Below, one piece after another: positions 9,447-18,503 of a stretch of DNA of 64,000 nucleotides (within the stretch, counting starts at the first letter, position 1; the number at the start of each line of letters is the position of its first letter). Under the pieces are notes generated by a model that ran no database searches, had not been told where the DNA came from, and saw only the letters and a list, made by a program, of their open reading frames with translations. The stretch spans positions 632,001-696,000 of the forward strand of contig JAAHFU020000002.1 of assembly GCA_010672825.2 (NCBI GenBank), written 5' to 3'. A program made the translations under genes and the position numbers. The DNA is from Leptolyngbya sp. SIO1E4. GTDB taxonomy: Bacteria; Cyanobacteriota; Cyanobacteriia; Phormidesmidales; Phormidesmidaceae.

Positions 9447-11621
9447 ATGAAACCTATCCGCATTCCATTCCGCCGCACAACGACTCTGGGCCTCACCGCT
9501 GCAACCCTGTTGATCCAGGGGACGCTGTCGGTGCAGGCTACGGGTCAGTCTAATCGTGAAGCGCTGGCGGCTGCTGTGGCAGCCCCGACCCTAGAAGTAA
9601 CGGTCAACAGTCATCAAGATGGCCCGGTGCAGGCTGACAACGACCTCACCCTGCGGGAGGCTATCGAGTTGGTCAATGGCACCCTGTCTACAGAAGCGCT
9701 CAGTGAAGCCGAGCAAACTCAGATAACAGTTTTGGCTGATAACGCTCGTTCTGCGATCGCCTTTGATCTGCCATCCTCGGCCCCCATTGAACTGGTCGAT
9801 GTGCTACCCGACATTCAGCGCCCTGGCCTCACAATCGACGGGACTACTCAATCTGGCTATGACTCCACCCTTTCCGCAACTGCTGAAATTGCCATTCCAA
9901 TTCCAGTGGTAGCGCTGACCCCAGCTCCAGATGTTGAGGTCTTTCGGGGGCTCACCATCGTGGCCGATGAGGTTACTGTGCGGGGTCTCAGTCTCTATGG
10001 CTTTACCGCTGAGCATCGGGCGACAGCAGTCACTCCCCCCGCCGATATTTTGATTGCCAATCCGACTCCACCCCTGCACACCCGAGAAGACCAACCCGTT
10101 GCCAACTACGCCCAGTTCTATGATGAGGCCACCGCACCCCAGGGCGTGGTAATTGAGGATAACTGGTTGGGGATTCCACCTTCAGAAACGCCTCCTGAGC
10201 AAACATCGGCTTTCGGCGTATCTGTCTTTAATAGTCAAGGGGCGTTGATTCGCCGTAACCGCATCTCTCACCATGATGGCAGCGGCATCATCACTGGCTA
10301 CCGAGCCAAAAACCTAGAAGTAGCCGAGAACATCATTGTGGCCAATGGCTTCGCGGGAATGCCTGATGGCATCCGCCTAGAAGGCAACGTGGATAACAGC
10401 CATATTCACGGCAATTTGATGTGTGGAAATGATGGTGGAGGCATTTTTATGTTCAAGCCCGACGGGGCCGTCACCATTGCCAACAACGATATTAAGTTCA
10501 ACGGTCAGCGCCTTCGTCGTGCCGCGATATATGTGATGGGCAACGATCATGAAATTCGCGACAACACGATTACGAATCAAAAAGGGTCTGGGGTAGTCGT
10601 TACTGCCTTCAACCGGGATGGCGGAGCCAGCCAGAGCCAGCGCAACCTGATTCTTAACAACCAATTCAACAACTTAGAAGGACTTAGCATCGACCTCAAC
10701 ACCCGCCGCCATACAGACGTGCAAGATTTTCAGCGCGGCGATGGCCCTAACCCCAAACGTAACTCCCATCACCGCCGCCAAGAAACGGGTAATGCAGCTA
10801 TCAATGCACCGGAATTTTTAAGTGCGGAGTTTCCGATTATCAACGGCCAGGTCACCCTAGACGGAATTGCTGACCCCGGCTCTACAGTAGATCTGTATTT
10901 AACCCAGGGTGCAGCAACTGACTATGGCCCACTGAACCAGCCCTTCGCAACCGTATCCGTCAATGAGCAGGGGCAATTTAGCTACGCCACCGCCGATTTA
11001 CAGCCGGGAGACACGATCACAGCCATTGCGACTGACCCACAGTACGGTACGTCGGAACCTGCTCGCAATGGGGTCGTCCGCTCTCTGGAAAACCTGAACA
11101 CGCCCCTGGCAGAACTCCGCAGCCCCTCTTTAACCGATGGCGTCGCCATGCCTGTGTGCATCACACCGCCTGCACCCTCCGTGGCTGTAGTGCCTCCCCC
11201 TGAGCCCGAAGTGCCCCAACCGCTACGCTTAGAAGTTCCTCGCAACATTCATTTCGGCTTAGATCAGGCGCAAATTAGCCCGGAGACCGCGGCAGTACTC
11301 GATCAAATTGCAGCGGTTCTGCAGGCCCACCCCACACTAGTGGTGGATCTTCATGGCCATACCGATTCTCGTGCTAGCGTTGCCTACAACCAGGATCTAG
11401 CGCTACGACGGGCTCGTAATGCCCGTGAATATCTGATGCAGCAGGGTATCGACCCAGCTCGCATGACCATTCGCTCCTTAGGCGAGACCCAACTGCTGGT
11501 CTCAGAAACCAACCGAGAAGACTATGCCCGTAACCGCCGGGTGGAGTTTGTCTTCAGTGATGTGCGCGGGGTTGATATTACCTTTGTCAATCAAGAAACA
11601 GATCTGCAGATTGAGCCCTAA
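9447..11621 (+). CDS. CSLREA-like/beta-helix protein with C-terminal OmpA domain
   Basis: 724 residues with a signal peptide (to about QATGQS, residue 35). The segment LTLREAI near 70 resembles the CSLREA motif of surface proteins. About 240-430 is a right-handed parallel beta-helix of NosD/pectate-lyase type (repeats such as GSGIITGYRAKNLEVAENII). About 445-550 is an Ig-like domain. About 593-706 is an OmpA-type peptidoglycan-binding domain with LHGHTDSRAS and the RRARNAREYL helix. The OmpA part should hold the protein to the cell wall in the periplasm while the helix presents a long rigid surface. It is 39 bases behind the barrel gene and probably co-transcribed with it. Joining a beta-helix to OmpA is unusual. 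Confidence 0.8.
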   Translation: MKPIRIPFRRTTTLGLTAATLLIQGTLSVQATGQSNREALAAAVAAPTLEVTVNSHQDGPVQADNDLTLREAIELVNGTLSTEALSEAEQTQITVLADNARSAIAFDLPSSAPIELVDVLPDIQRPGLTIDGTTQSGYDSTLSATAEIAIPIPVVALTPAPDVEVFRGLTIVADEVTVRGLSLYGFTAEHRATAVTPPADILIANPTPPLHTREDQPVANYAQFYDEATAPQGVVIEDNWLGIPPSETPPEQTSAFGVSVFNSQGALIRRNRISHHDGSGIITGYRAKNLEVAENIIVANGFAGMPDGIRLEGNVDNSHIHGNLMCGNDGGGIFMFKPDGAVTIANNDIKFNGQRLRRAAIYVMGNDHEIRDNTITNQKGSGVVVTAFNRDGGASQSQRNLILNNQFNNLEGLSIDLNTRRHTDVQDFQRGDGPNPKRNSHHRRQETGNAAINAPEFLSAEFPIINGQVTLDGIADPGSTVDLYLTQGAATDYGPLNQPFATVSVNEQGQFSYATADLQPGDTITAIATDPQYGTSEPARNGVVRSLENLNTPLAELRSPSLTDGVAMPVCITPPAPSVAVVPPPEPEVPQPLRLEVPRNIHFGLDQAQISPETAAVLDQIAAVLQAHPTLVVDLHGHTDSRASVAYNQDLALRRARNAREYLMQQGIDPARMTIRSLGETQLLVSETNREDYARNRRVEFVFSDVRGVDITFVNQETDLQIEP

Positions 11622-11673
11622 GCAAGGGTAGCTTTCTCCTTTCAGGAAGGAGTCGTTTCTGATTGGGTAATGA

Positions 11674-11716
11674 CCTGAAGTGCCTTATTCTTTCTTATCG
11701 CACTTCAGGCTTTTTC
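11674..11716 (+). terminator. Intrinsic terminator after the OmpA/beta-helix gene
   Basis: A 10-base perfect stem (CCTGAAGTGC at 11674-11683, GCACTTCAGG at 11700-11709) is followed directly by CTTTTTC. A smaller hairpin, CTCCTT/AAGGAG, lies just upstream at 11635-11651. This should end the transcript carrying the barrel and OmpA genes. Confidence 0.85.
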
Positions 11717-12054
11717 AACTGACCTTTTATCCAGGTTTACAAGTTTTGCAAATCCGCTTTAGCTTTGCAATTCAATTCATTTAATAATTAAGAAATTTCA
11801 ACGACAAGAAATCAAACTCAAGCGTTTAAACGCTGTATTCAGTTCAAACTGAACAGTGACTTATCCGTAAGACTACATAAATTTTATTGATGAGATCCGC
11901 ATTTTTAAGGGAATCATAAAGCGGAAGACGGCTAAGGAAGCTTTTTGATGAAGACTTCCTAGTTCTGCTGGCGTCCTTGACTAGCGATCGCCAGTCAATA
12001 ATTTTTCTTAGTTGCCCACCACTAGACAGATGAAACGTAAAGGGTGTCCTGCTC
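11717..12054 (+). promoter_or_regulatory. AT-rich leader with two palindromes before the giant DUF11 gene
   Basis: After the terminator this stretch is AT-rich and carries no gene. It contains a perfect 14-base palindrome, AGCGTTTAAACGCT (11821-11834), and immediately after it TTCAGTT-CA-AACTGAA (11838-11853). Two adjacent dyads about 200 bases before the start could be operator sites or small RNA hairpins. A HIP1 octamer lies at about 11983. The promoter itself was not pinned down. Confidence 0.4.
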
Positions 12055-15000
12055 ATGAAGCGCATTCGATCTAAAGGATCTAACAATCAAAATTTTCAAG
12101 ATCCCCCTACTATACGCTCCGCTTTTACTGGGGGAGTTTTGTGGAAATTGAGCCTTTTTATTGGCACACTTTTCGTGGTGATTCTCAGCCACCTAGGTAT
12201 TTTTCATCTGCCTGCAAGTGCGGCACCTAATCCAGATATTGCCATCCTGAACACATTTGTGCCTAACAATGCCCCTCCAGGCGTTCCTGTGGTTTATCGA
12301 TTGACCTTTCGCAGCATTACTGGGAACCCAGTCGGTATTACAAGTCTTTCTCATACCCTTCCAAGTACGCCTGGAAGCCTGGTTTTTGATGGTACTGCCA
12401 CCAGTGCGAATACTTGCGGTAGCAGCGTTACCATTACTGAGGGTAGTAATCCAGGCAGTCCGGGCTCTTTTACTCTGACTGGAGGGACGATTCCAGCTGG
12501 TGACCCCGGGCAATGTGTGATTGAGATTCCAGTCAAAGGATTTGAGGAAGGAAACCATACCGATACGATTCCTGCTGAAGCCCTCTTTACGGATGTGGGT
12601 GAGAACCAAGACGCCACATCTGCGACGCTGCAAGTTGACGAATCTCAAAATGTCAACATTAGCAAACGGTTTTCTCCCAACACAATTCCAGGAAATGGCC
12701 GCTCAGAAGTCAGAATTCGGCTCAGGAACCAGAATGACTATGACCTAACTGGGACGACAGATGTGCCCACTCTGGTAGATGATTTACCGAGTACACCGAA
12801 CCAGCTGACGGTAGATACCCGTACAGGCGCACCCGCACCGACCACTACCTGTGCGGGGGGCACAGTCAACATTACCAATGGGGGTACAAGTATTGAGCTG
12901 GTGGGGGGAACCATTCCAGCCAATAGTCGCTGCGATATTTTCTTCCCAGTTACTCAAGCCAACGGCGGCACCTATACCAACAACATTCCGCCCAACTCGT
13001 TGAGCACCGTCAACCAAATCAGTAATGGCAATAACGTTAACGCCAACCTCAACATTCAGACGGAGGTAACTATCGATAAAAGCTTTTCAGACAACCTCAT
13101 TAGTGAAGGCGATAACACTACAGTCACCATTACCGTTAGAAACGGTAGTGCTGCTCTTACCAATGCTGGCCTCACCGATGATCTGCCAGCTCCGTTAGTA
13201 GTTGCAAGCCCGGCTAATGCCACCACCACTTGTACTGTCTCTGGCAACTCAGAACCTCTATCGGTCACCCCAGGATCGTCTAGCTTTTCGCTAACGGCTG
13301 GTCAAATCCCTTCGTCTGACCCCAATACGAATGGATTGGGTGAATGTGTAATCGTGGTTGAAGTCACGGCAGACCCTGGGATTCAAACCAACATTCCCGG
13401 TCAAAATTCGTCGGATTTAGACAACATCATCCCCGCGATGGCGCTGACCAATACTCAGAATCAGACCAACGAAGACCCTACCAACGACACCATCAGGGTA
13501 CAAACAGCACTCGTTGCAAGTAAAAGCTATTCCAACAACAACACAATTTCTCCAGGCGCATCAACCCAGATGGACATTCAGATTACGAATCGCTCTGTCA
13601 CAACGAATGCCACTGGCGTTAATTTTACGGATGCTTTGCCCTCGCCCCTAGAAGTTGCCAATCCCTTGGAGGTCTCTTACAACAGCAATTGTGGTGGTGG
13701 TGTCTTATCGGCTGTGGCCCCGGGTGATACTACCCTCAACTTTACTGGAGGAAACATCCCCGCTAACAGCACCTGTACGATCAGGATCGCTGTGTTTGTA
13801 CCCGCAACGGCAACCGTGGGAGACAACCTGGATAACGTTATCGACGATGATTCAATCAATAACGATCAGGGGTTTGATAGCAACGGCGTAACTGGCGACG
13901 AAGGCCGATTACAGGTGGTCAACCGGGTAGAAATCATCAAGGCATTTGACCGCAACGCCATTCGCCGGGGCGAAATCTCCACGCTGATTATTCGCATTGA
14001 GAACAACCGCCGCAACTCGACAACTGGGGATCCAGAACCGCTGACTGGGGTAGCCATCAATGATAATTTACCCGATAACTTACAGGTGGCGACCCCGGCC
14101 AACTTTAGCCACACGGGTTGTAGCCACAACGGGGCTACCCCAGTTTTCTCAGGGACAACATCAGGATCAACCGCCTTTAGCATGACAGGTGCGGCCATAG
14201 CGCCAATTAGCGATTCTGACCCAGAAGCGGATACTTGTGAAATTCGCTTTGATGTGGCTGAAATCAATCTCGATTTCTTCTTCGACAGTCCCAATAATGA
14301 AACCCCTCGAACCTACAACAACACCACCTCTGGTTTCACCAACGATCAATCCGAACCAGCGGATGAGGATACGGCTGACCTGACGGTGATTTCGCCGCTG
14401 GATGGGGAGAAATTCTTCCAGTCTGAGCAGGTTACGGCAGGGGGCCGCTCCACTGCTGTGATTCAGCTCAATAACTCGTTGCCAACCCCCCTCACGGTCG
14501 TCTCTTTTACCGACAGTTGGACTCAGGCCAACACCGTCGTCGCGGATCCGATCAATGCCAGTACTACTTGTGGGGGGGGCAGCGTTACCACGACACCTGG
14601 CAGTCAGACGGTAACCCTCACAAGCGGCACGGTGCCAGCACAGACGGGCGGGGTCTTTGGGCTTTGTGAGATTCGCTTTGATGTGCAAATGGATGCCTCT
14701 GGAGGTAATACCTTTACGAATACCCTGCCAGCAAACAGTGTTAGCACTAATGAAGGCTTTACTAACCCTACGGATATTACCGGTGATCTGACACGAACCA
14801 CGGCCACCATCAACGTCAACAAAGCATTTAGCCCCAACAGCCTGTTTGTGGGCGACCCAGCAACAGTAACCATCACGGTGACGAACCCCAATAACGGCAT
14901 TCCGATTACAGAGTTTGGGTTTACCGATACAATGCCTGCTGAAATGTTGGTTTTCTCGATTCCAAATGCGACGACGACCTGCACTAACGGAACCGTCACT

Positions 15001-16185
15001 GCTAACGCCGGAGAAAACACCTATACGTTGAGTGGGGCAGATCTAGGCAGCGATGAAAGCTGTGAAGTCTCAGTCCAGGTGACGCTAGTAGACACCGGTA
15101 ACTCGATTAACGAAGTGCCCATCGGGACGATTGAAAGTAAAGAAAACGTCACCAATGATCAGTTAGCGCAGTCAACGCTGAATGCCCTAGCTGCCCTCAG
15201 ACCGGCTAAATCCTTTAACCCCACCAGCATAGAGGGCGCAGAAATCAGCCAGCTCACGCTAACGATTGAAAACTTGCAGGTAGATACCTCTTCTGGGGAG
15301 TCTTTGCAAAACGTTTCGATTACCGACACCCTGCCAGCTGATTTGTTTATCGCCAATACACCCAATGCATCAACTGATTGTGCAGGCGGAACGGTCAACG
15401 CCCCGGCAGGGGGTACGGTCGTCTCAATGACGGGGGCAACGCTGGCACCCCAGGCAAGCTGTCAGATCTTTGTAGATGTGACTTCAGCGTTAGCGGGCAG
15501 TTATGAAAACCAGATCGATCGGGGTAACGTCACAGCTCAGCTTCAGCCGTCCCTAGGCGGTTCTACTATCGAAAATACGTCTCGACCGACGGCGACTCTG
15601 ACCGTCACCAGTGACTCACTGCCACCAGAGATATTGCTAGTGAAGCGGATTACAGCCATCAATGGAGTTGATATCACTGGCGATGAAGATAGCCCAGGTT
15701 CAGATGACCCCCACTGGCCTACCCCTACAGCGACCTCCCTACGCGGGGTGATTAACTACACCGATCCGGTGGTGCCTGGGGACGATATTGAGTACACCAT
15801 TTACTACCTCAATACCGGCCTGAGCAATGCGACCGATGTTAGGATTTGCGATCGCATTCCCGAATTCACGACCTTTGTCCCCAGGGGCTACAGCTCTGGC
15901 ACGCCAGCGGCTGATCCCAGTGGGTTGCCAGGAGCTGACCGAGGCATTGTTTTGGCAGAAGCGGGTAGTGAGGCTTCCCTCTCCAATGTGAGCGACGGTG
16001 ACGCCGGTTACTACTTTGCCCCAGGGGAAGATCCTCAAACGGCTTTCCCCGGTATTAGCTGTGACGGGGATAGCAGCAACGGCACTGTGGTGGTGAGTGT
16101 CCCGAATCCGGTGCCACCAGCCACGGGGCCAAGTACACCTCCGGCTTCCTATGGTTACATTCGCTTTAAGTCTCGGGTGAACTAG
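12055..16185 (+). CDS. Giant secreted protein of 8-9 DUF11-like repeats
   Basis: 1376 residues. A hydrophobic helix (about 30-57, ending LPASAA) is the signal peptide. The rest is a tandem array of beta-sandwich repeats of about 130-155 residues starting near 63, 201, 339, 487, 626, 782, 920, 1049 and 1194. Most repeats open with a variant of KSFSPNSI followed by TVTITVxN. Eight repeats carry one cysteine pair, the first in a TTCxGGxV-like context and the second in CxIxVxV, 30-45 residues apart, suggesting one disulphide per repeat. The chain ends GYIRFKSRVN. This is a fibre-like extracellular protein. It follows a terminator and a 338-base leader, so it has its own promoter, and it is closed by its own terminator. 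Confidence 0.85.
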   Translation: MKRIRSKGSNNQNFQDPPTIRSAFTGGVLWKLSLFIGTLFVVILSHLGIFHLPASAAPNPDIAILNTFVPNNAPPGVPVVYRLTFRSITGNPVGITSLSHTLPSTPGSLVFDGTATSANTCGSSVTITEGSNPGSPGSFTLTGGTIPAGDPGQCVIEIPVKGFEEGNHTDTIPAEALFTDVGENQDATSATLQVDESQNVNISKRFSPNTIPGNGRSEVRIRLRNQNDYDLTGTTDVPTLVDDLPSTPNQLTVDTRTGAPAPTTTCAGGTVNITNGGTSIELVGGTIPANSRCDIFFPVTQANGGTYTNNIPPNSLSTVNQISNGNNVNANLNIQTEVTIDKSFSDNLISEGDNTTVTITVRNGSAALTNAGLTDDLPAPLVVASPANATTTCTVSGNSEPLSVTPGSSSFSLTAGQIPSSDPNTNGLGECVIVVEVTADPGIQTNIPGQNSSDLDNIIPAMALTNTQNQTNEDPTNDTIRVQTALVASKSYSNNNTISPGASTQMDIQITNRSVTTNATGVNFTDALPSPLEVANPLEVSYNSNCGGGVLSAVAPGDTTLNFTGGNIPANSTCTIRIAVFVPATATVGDNLDNVIDDDSINNDQGFDSNGVTGDEGRLQVVNRVEIIKAFDRNAIRRGEISTLIIRIENNRRNSTTGDPEPLTGVAINDNLPDNLQVATPANFSHTGCSHNGATPVFSGTTSGSTAFSMTGAAIAPISDSDPEADTCEIRFDVAEINLDFFFDSPNNETPRTYNNTTSGFTNDQSEPADEDTADLTVISPLDGEKFFQSEQVTAGGRSTAVIQLNNSLPTPLTVVSFTDSWTQANTVVADPINASTTCGGGSVTTTPGSQTVTLTSGTVPAQTGGVFGLCEIRFDVQMDASGGNTFTNTLPANSVSTNEGFTNPTDITGDLTRTTATINVNKAFSPNSLFVGDPATVTITVTNPNNGIPITEFGFTDTMPAEMLVFSIPNATTTCTNGTVTANAGENTYTLSGADLGSDESCEVSVQVTLVDTGNSINEVPIGTIESKENVTNDQLAQSTLNALAALRPAKSFNPTSIEGAEISQLTLTIENLQVDTSSGESLQNVSITDTLPADLFIANTPNASTDCAGGTVNAPAGGTVVSMTGATLAPQASCQIFVDVTSALAGSYENQIDRGNVTAQLQPSLGGSTIENTSRPTATLTVTSDSLPPEILLVKRITAINGVDITGDEDSPGSDDPHWPTPTATSLRGVINYTDPVVPGDDIEYTIYYLNTGLSNATDVRICDRIPEFTTFVPRGYSSGTPAADPSGLPGADRGIVLAEAGSEASLSNVSDGDAGYYFAPGEDPQTAFPGISCDGDSSNGTVVVSVPNPVPPATGPSTPPASYGYIRFKSRVN

Positions 16186-16196
16186 CCATCATCGCT

Positions 16197-16236
16197 AGAA
16201 GGGTAAAGCACCTCATGACTTTACCCTTCTTTTCTC
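16197..16236 (+). terminator. Intrinsic terminator after the giant DUF11 gene
   Basis: A perfect 12-base stem, AGAAGGGTAAAG (16197-16208) with CTTTACCCTTCT (16219-16230), has a 10-base loop and is followed by TTTCTCTC. It sits just after the stop of the giant surface protein. Confidence 0.85.
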
Positions 16237-16288
16237 TCATCTCTAAAACCATGTATTGGGATCTGTCAAAAGCGCCAAGGGTTAAATC

Positions 16289-16669
16289 ATGAAAAAGTAC
16301 CTCAAATTGTTTTGTGTGGGTGTGTTGGTGAGTTTAGCGTTAGTTGTCACAAGCGTGTCTGGCCAAGCTGAGAGCGACTTAGCCCAGGATCACAGCCAAT
16401 GGCTAAATACTGGAAAAGCGTTTACTGTAGACAGCTTCTTTTTCGGGGACGAGCTGATCTCAGGGGAATGCGCTAATGATTGTTACGATCTTGATCTGAC
16501 CCTGTATGATTCTGAGACACAGCAGCCTGTCGCGCAGGATCAAGACAATACGCCAACGCCGACGCTCAGGGCACCCTATGAAGGTGACTTTACCTTAGAG
16601 GTTTCTATGGCCAACTGTGCGCGAACAGGAGGGTGTCGTGCTTGGGTGAGTTCTGAGTATGGATTTTAA
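16289..16669 (+). CDS. Small secreted cysteine-containing protein
   Basis: 126 residues. The signal peptide MKKYLKLFCVGVLVSLALVV... is cleaved near SGQA. The mature part is about 100 residues, with two cysteine pairs (GECANDCYDLDL near 63 and NCARTGGCRAW near 110) and an acidic beta-rich fold resembling the pre-peptidase C-terminal family (FTVDSFFFGDELISGEC, YEGDFTLEVSM). Similar small proteins occur across cyanobacteria without a known role. It lies behind the terminator of the giant DUF11 gene, so it is probably separately transcribed. Membership of the surface system is inferred from position and export signal only. Confidence 0.7.
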   Translation: MKKYLKLFCVGVLVSLALVVTSVSGQAESDLAQDHSQWLNTGKAFTVDSFFFGDELISGECANDCYDLDLTLYDSETQQPVAQDQDNTPTPTLRAPYEGDFTLEVSMANCARTGGCRAWVSSEYGF

Positions 16670-16784
16670 GCAGGTATCCGAGACAACTGCTTGGGAGATT
16701 GACGAGGAATTGACGAGGTGTGGATGCAACTGGCAAACGCTACTATGATGAAAGCACTATCGACTGCTCGGAGCTGATGCCGGG

Positions 16785-17051
16785 ATGGGAATTAGTCCTG
16801 CTGTTGCGTTCACGACAATTTTGTTAGCACTTATGGTAGGTGCAGGTGTGATTAGCTCTTCATGGGGCTATGCTTTGGGCCGCCAAGCACTTATGGGGGT
16901 GCGCCAGCCAGACACGAGACCTGCCAGTAGCGCAGCCTCTAACCAGACATCTCCAAACGCAGGACATCGGCCCATGCTACGAAACGAGCAAGAAATTATT
17001 AGCGATGTGCAGTCGCGTATGTCAGGCAATCCGGTGGGCACCGATCAATAA
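16785..17051 (+). CDS. Small single-span membrane protein, unknown function
   Basis: 88 residues: one hydrophobic N-terminal helix (AVAFTTILLALMVGAGVIS, about 6-24), then a polar, disordered C-terminal part. No family was recognised. It lies 34 bases before the CNNM/CorC-type transporter gene in the same direction and may be co-transcribed with it. The helix is either a membrane anchor or an uncleaved signal. The open frame, composition and spacing make it likely real, but there is no independent support. Confidence 0.55.
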   Translation: MGISPAVAFTTILLALMVGAGVISSSWGYALGRQALMGVRQPDTRPASSAASNQTSPNAGHRPMLRNEQEIISDVQSRMSGNPVGTDQ

Positions 17052-17084
17052 TTTTCTTTCCAACAATTTTTTCTTGCGCTCACA

Positions 17085-18470
17085 ATGCTTGCTCAGACGG
17101 ATGTTCCGCTGCCGGTTGTTTCCCTAGAATTAACAGGGTTTGCGATTGCAGTGCGACTGTTATCGGTAATGGCGCTTATCAGTATCAATGCTTTTTTTGT
17201 CGCGGCTGAATTTTCAATTGTGTCCGTGCGGCGATCGCGGATTAATCAGCTAGCCGAGGCAGGAGATATTCAAGCGAGAACGGTTCAAAGCTTTCAGCGC
17301 AGCCTTGATCGACTGCTATCTACCACCCAAATTGGAATTACGTTGTCAAGTTTGGCACTGGGGTGGATTGGGGAATTGACGATCGCAGCCGTGCTGATTC
17401 AATTATTAAGTCGGCTCGCAGTGACGGTTCCCTTTGTTAGGGCGATCGCTCATTCTATTGCTATTCCCTTAGCGTTTATTCTGATCGCATATTTACAGAT
17501 TGTTTTAGGTGAGCTTTGTCCCAAAGCAGTCGCCATGCTCTATCCCGAGCGATTAGCTCGGTTACTCGGCCCCCCCAGTCTGACGATTTCTCGGCTGTTT
17601 ATGCCCTTCATTTGGGTGCTTAACCAGTCTACGCGCTGGCTGTTGAGGCTCGTGGGGATTCAATACACAGGCAGCCAAAGTTGGTATAGCCGTGTTACCC
17701 CTGAAGAATTACAGCTCATTATTCGCACCTCGACCGAATCTCCAGGGTTGGAGGAAGAAGAACGAGAGTTGCTGAACAACGTCTTTGAATTTCGGGACGT
17801 GACAGCTGGGGAAGTCATGGTGCCGCGCACACAAATCACGGCCTTACCTAAAACCGCAACTCTGCAACAGGTGTTAGACACCATTGCGGAGACAGGATAT
17901 TCTCAGTTTCCCGTCATTGATGAGTCTTTAGATGACGTGGCAGGTCTTCTGTCGCTGAAGGATTTGGTAGAGCCGCTCGCTAGCCAGGTAGCTACAGCAG
18001 ATGGCAGCATTTCTGCTTGGATTCGCCCAGCCCGCTTTGTGCCAGAGTACACCCAGCTTCATGACCTACTGCAAATCATGCAGAAGTCGGGCAAATCAAT
18101 GGTGATGGTTGTCGATGAATTTGGGGGCACGGCTGGCCTGGTAACCCTGGAAGATGTGACCGCTGAAATCATCGGTGACAGTCACGAGCAGGAAGAAGAT
18201 GTCACCGTGCTGGTCAGCATGTTAGACGAGCAATCTTACCAAGTCAGGGCTCAGACTCATATCGAAGAGGTCAATGAACTCCTGGGTGTAGCCCTTCCTC
18301 TAGAGGAAGACTACCAGACGCTGGCTGGGTTTTTGATTCATCAGCTCCAAAAGATTCCTGCCATTGGTGACAGCGTTTATTACGACGGCATCGACTGGAC
18401 GGTAACTGCGGTTGATGGCCCCAAGGTGCTAGAGGTACAAGCTAGGCGGTTAACGCAGACGCGGGAGTAA
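17085..18470 (+). CDS. CNNM/CorC (HlyC-type) family membrane protein
   Basis: 461 residues. About 20-205 is the DUF21 membrane domain with several hydrophobic helices (INAFFVAAEFSIVSVR is typical). About 220-345 holds a CBS pair (VMVPRTQITALP begins the first, MVVDEFGGTAGLVTLEDV closes the second). About 365-455 is the CorC_HlyC C-terminal domain. The family is linked to magnesium/cobalt transport or resistance, with nucleotide sensing by the CBS pair. The older name hemolysin is misleading. Length and domain order are standard. It ends 33 bases from the convergent glycosyltransferase gene. Confidence 0.9.
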   Translation: MLAQTDVPLPVVSLELTGFAIAVRLLSVMALISINAFFVAAEFSIVSVRRSRINQLAEAGDIQARTVQSFQRSLDRLLSTTQIGITLSSLALGWIGELTIAAVLIQLLSRLAVTVPFVRAIAHSIAIPLAFILIAYLQIVLGELCPKAVAMLYPERLARLLGPPSLTISRLFMPFIWVLNQSTRWLLRLVGIQYTGSQSWYSRVTPEELQLIIRTSTESPGLEEEERELLNNVFEFRDVTAGEVMVPRTQITALPKTATLQQVLDTIAETGYSQFPVIDESLDDVAGLLSLKDLVEPLASQVATADGSISAWIRPARFVPEYTQLHDLLQIMQKSGKSMVMVVDEFGGTAGLVTLEDVTAEIIGDSHEQEEDVTVLVSMLDEQSYQVRAQTHIEEVNELLGVALPLEEDYQTLAGFLIHQLQKIPAIGDSVYYDGIDWTVTAVDGPKVLEVQARRLTQTRE

Positions 18471-18503
18471 GTGGGGCTGTAGCAACAGACCAAACAACCC
18501 CAA

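Noticed and set aside
12193-12648. 151-codon minus-strand frame inside the giant DUF11 gene
   Set aside because: Shadow of the repeat gene; no domain, no start signal.
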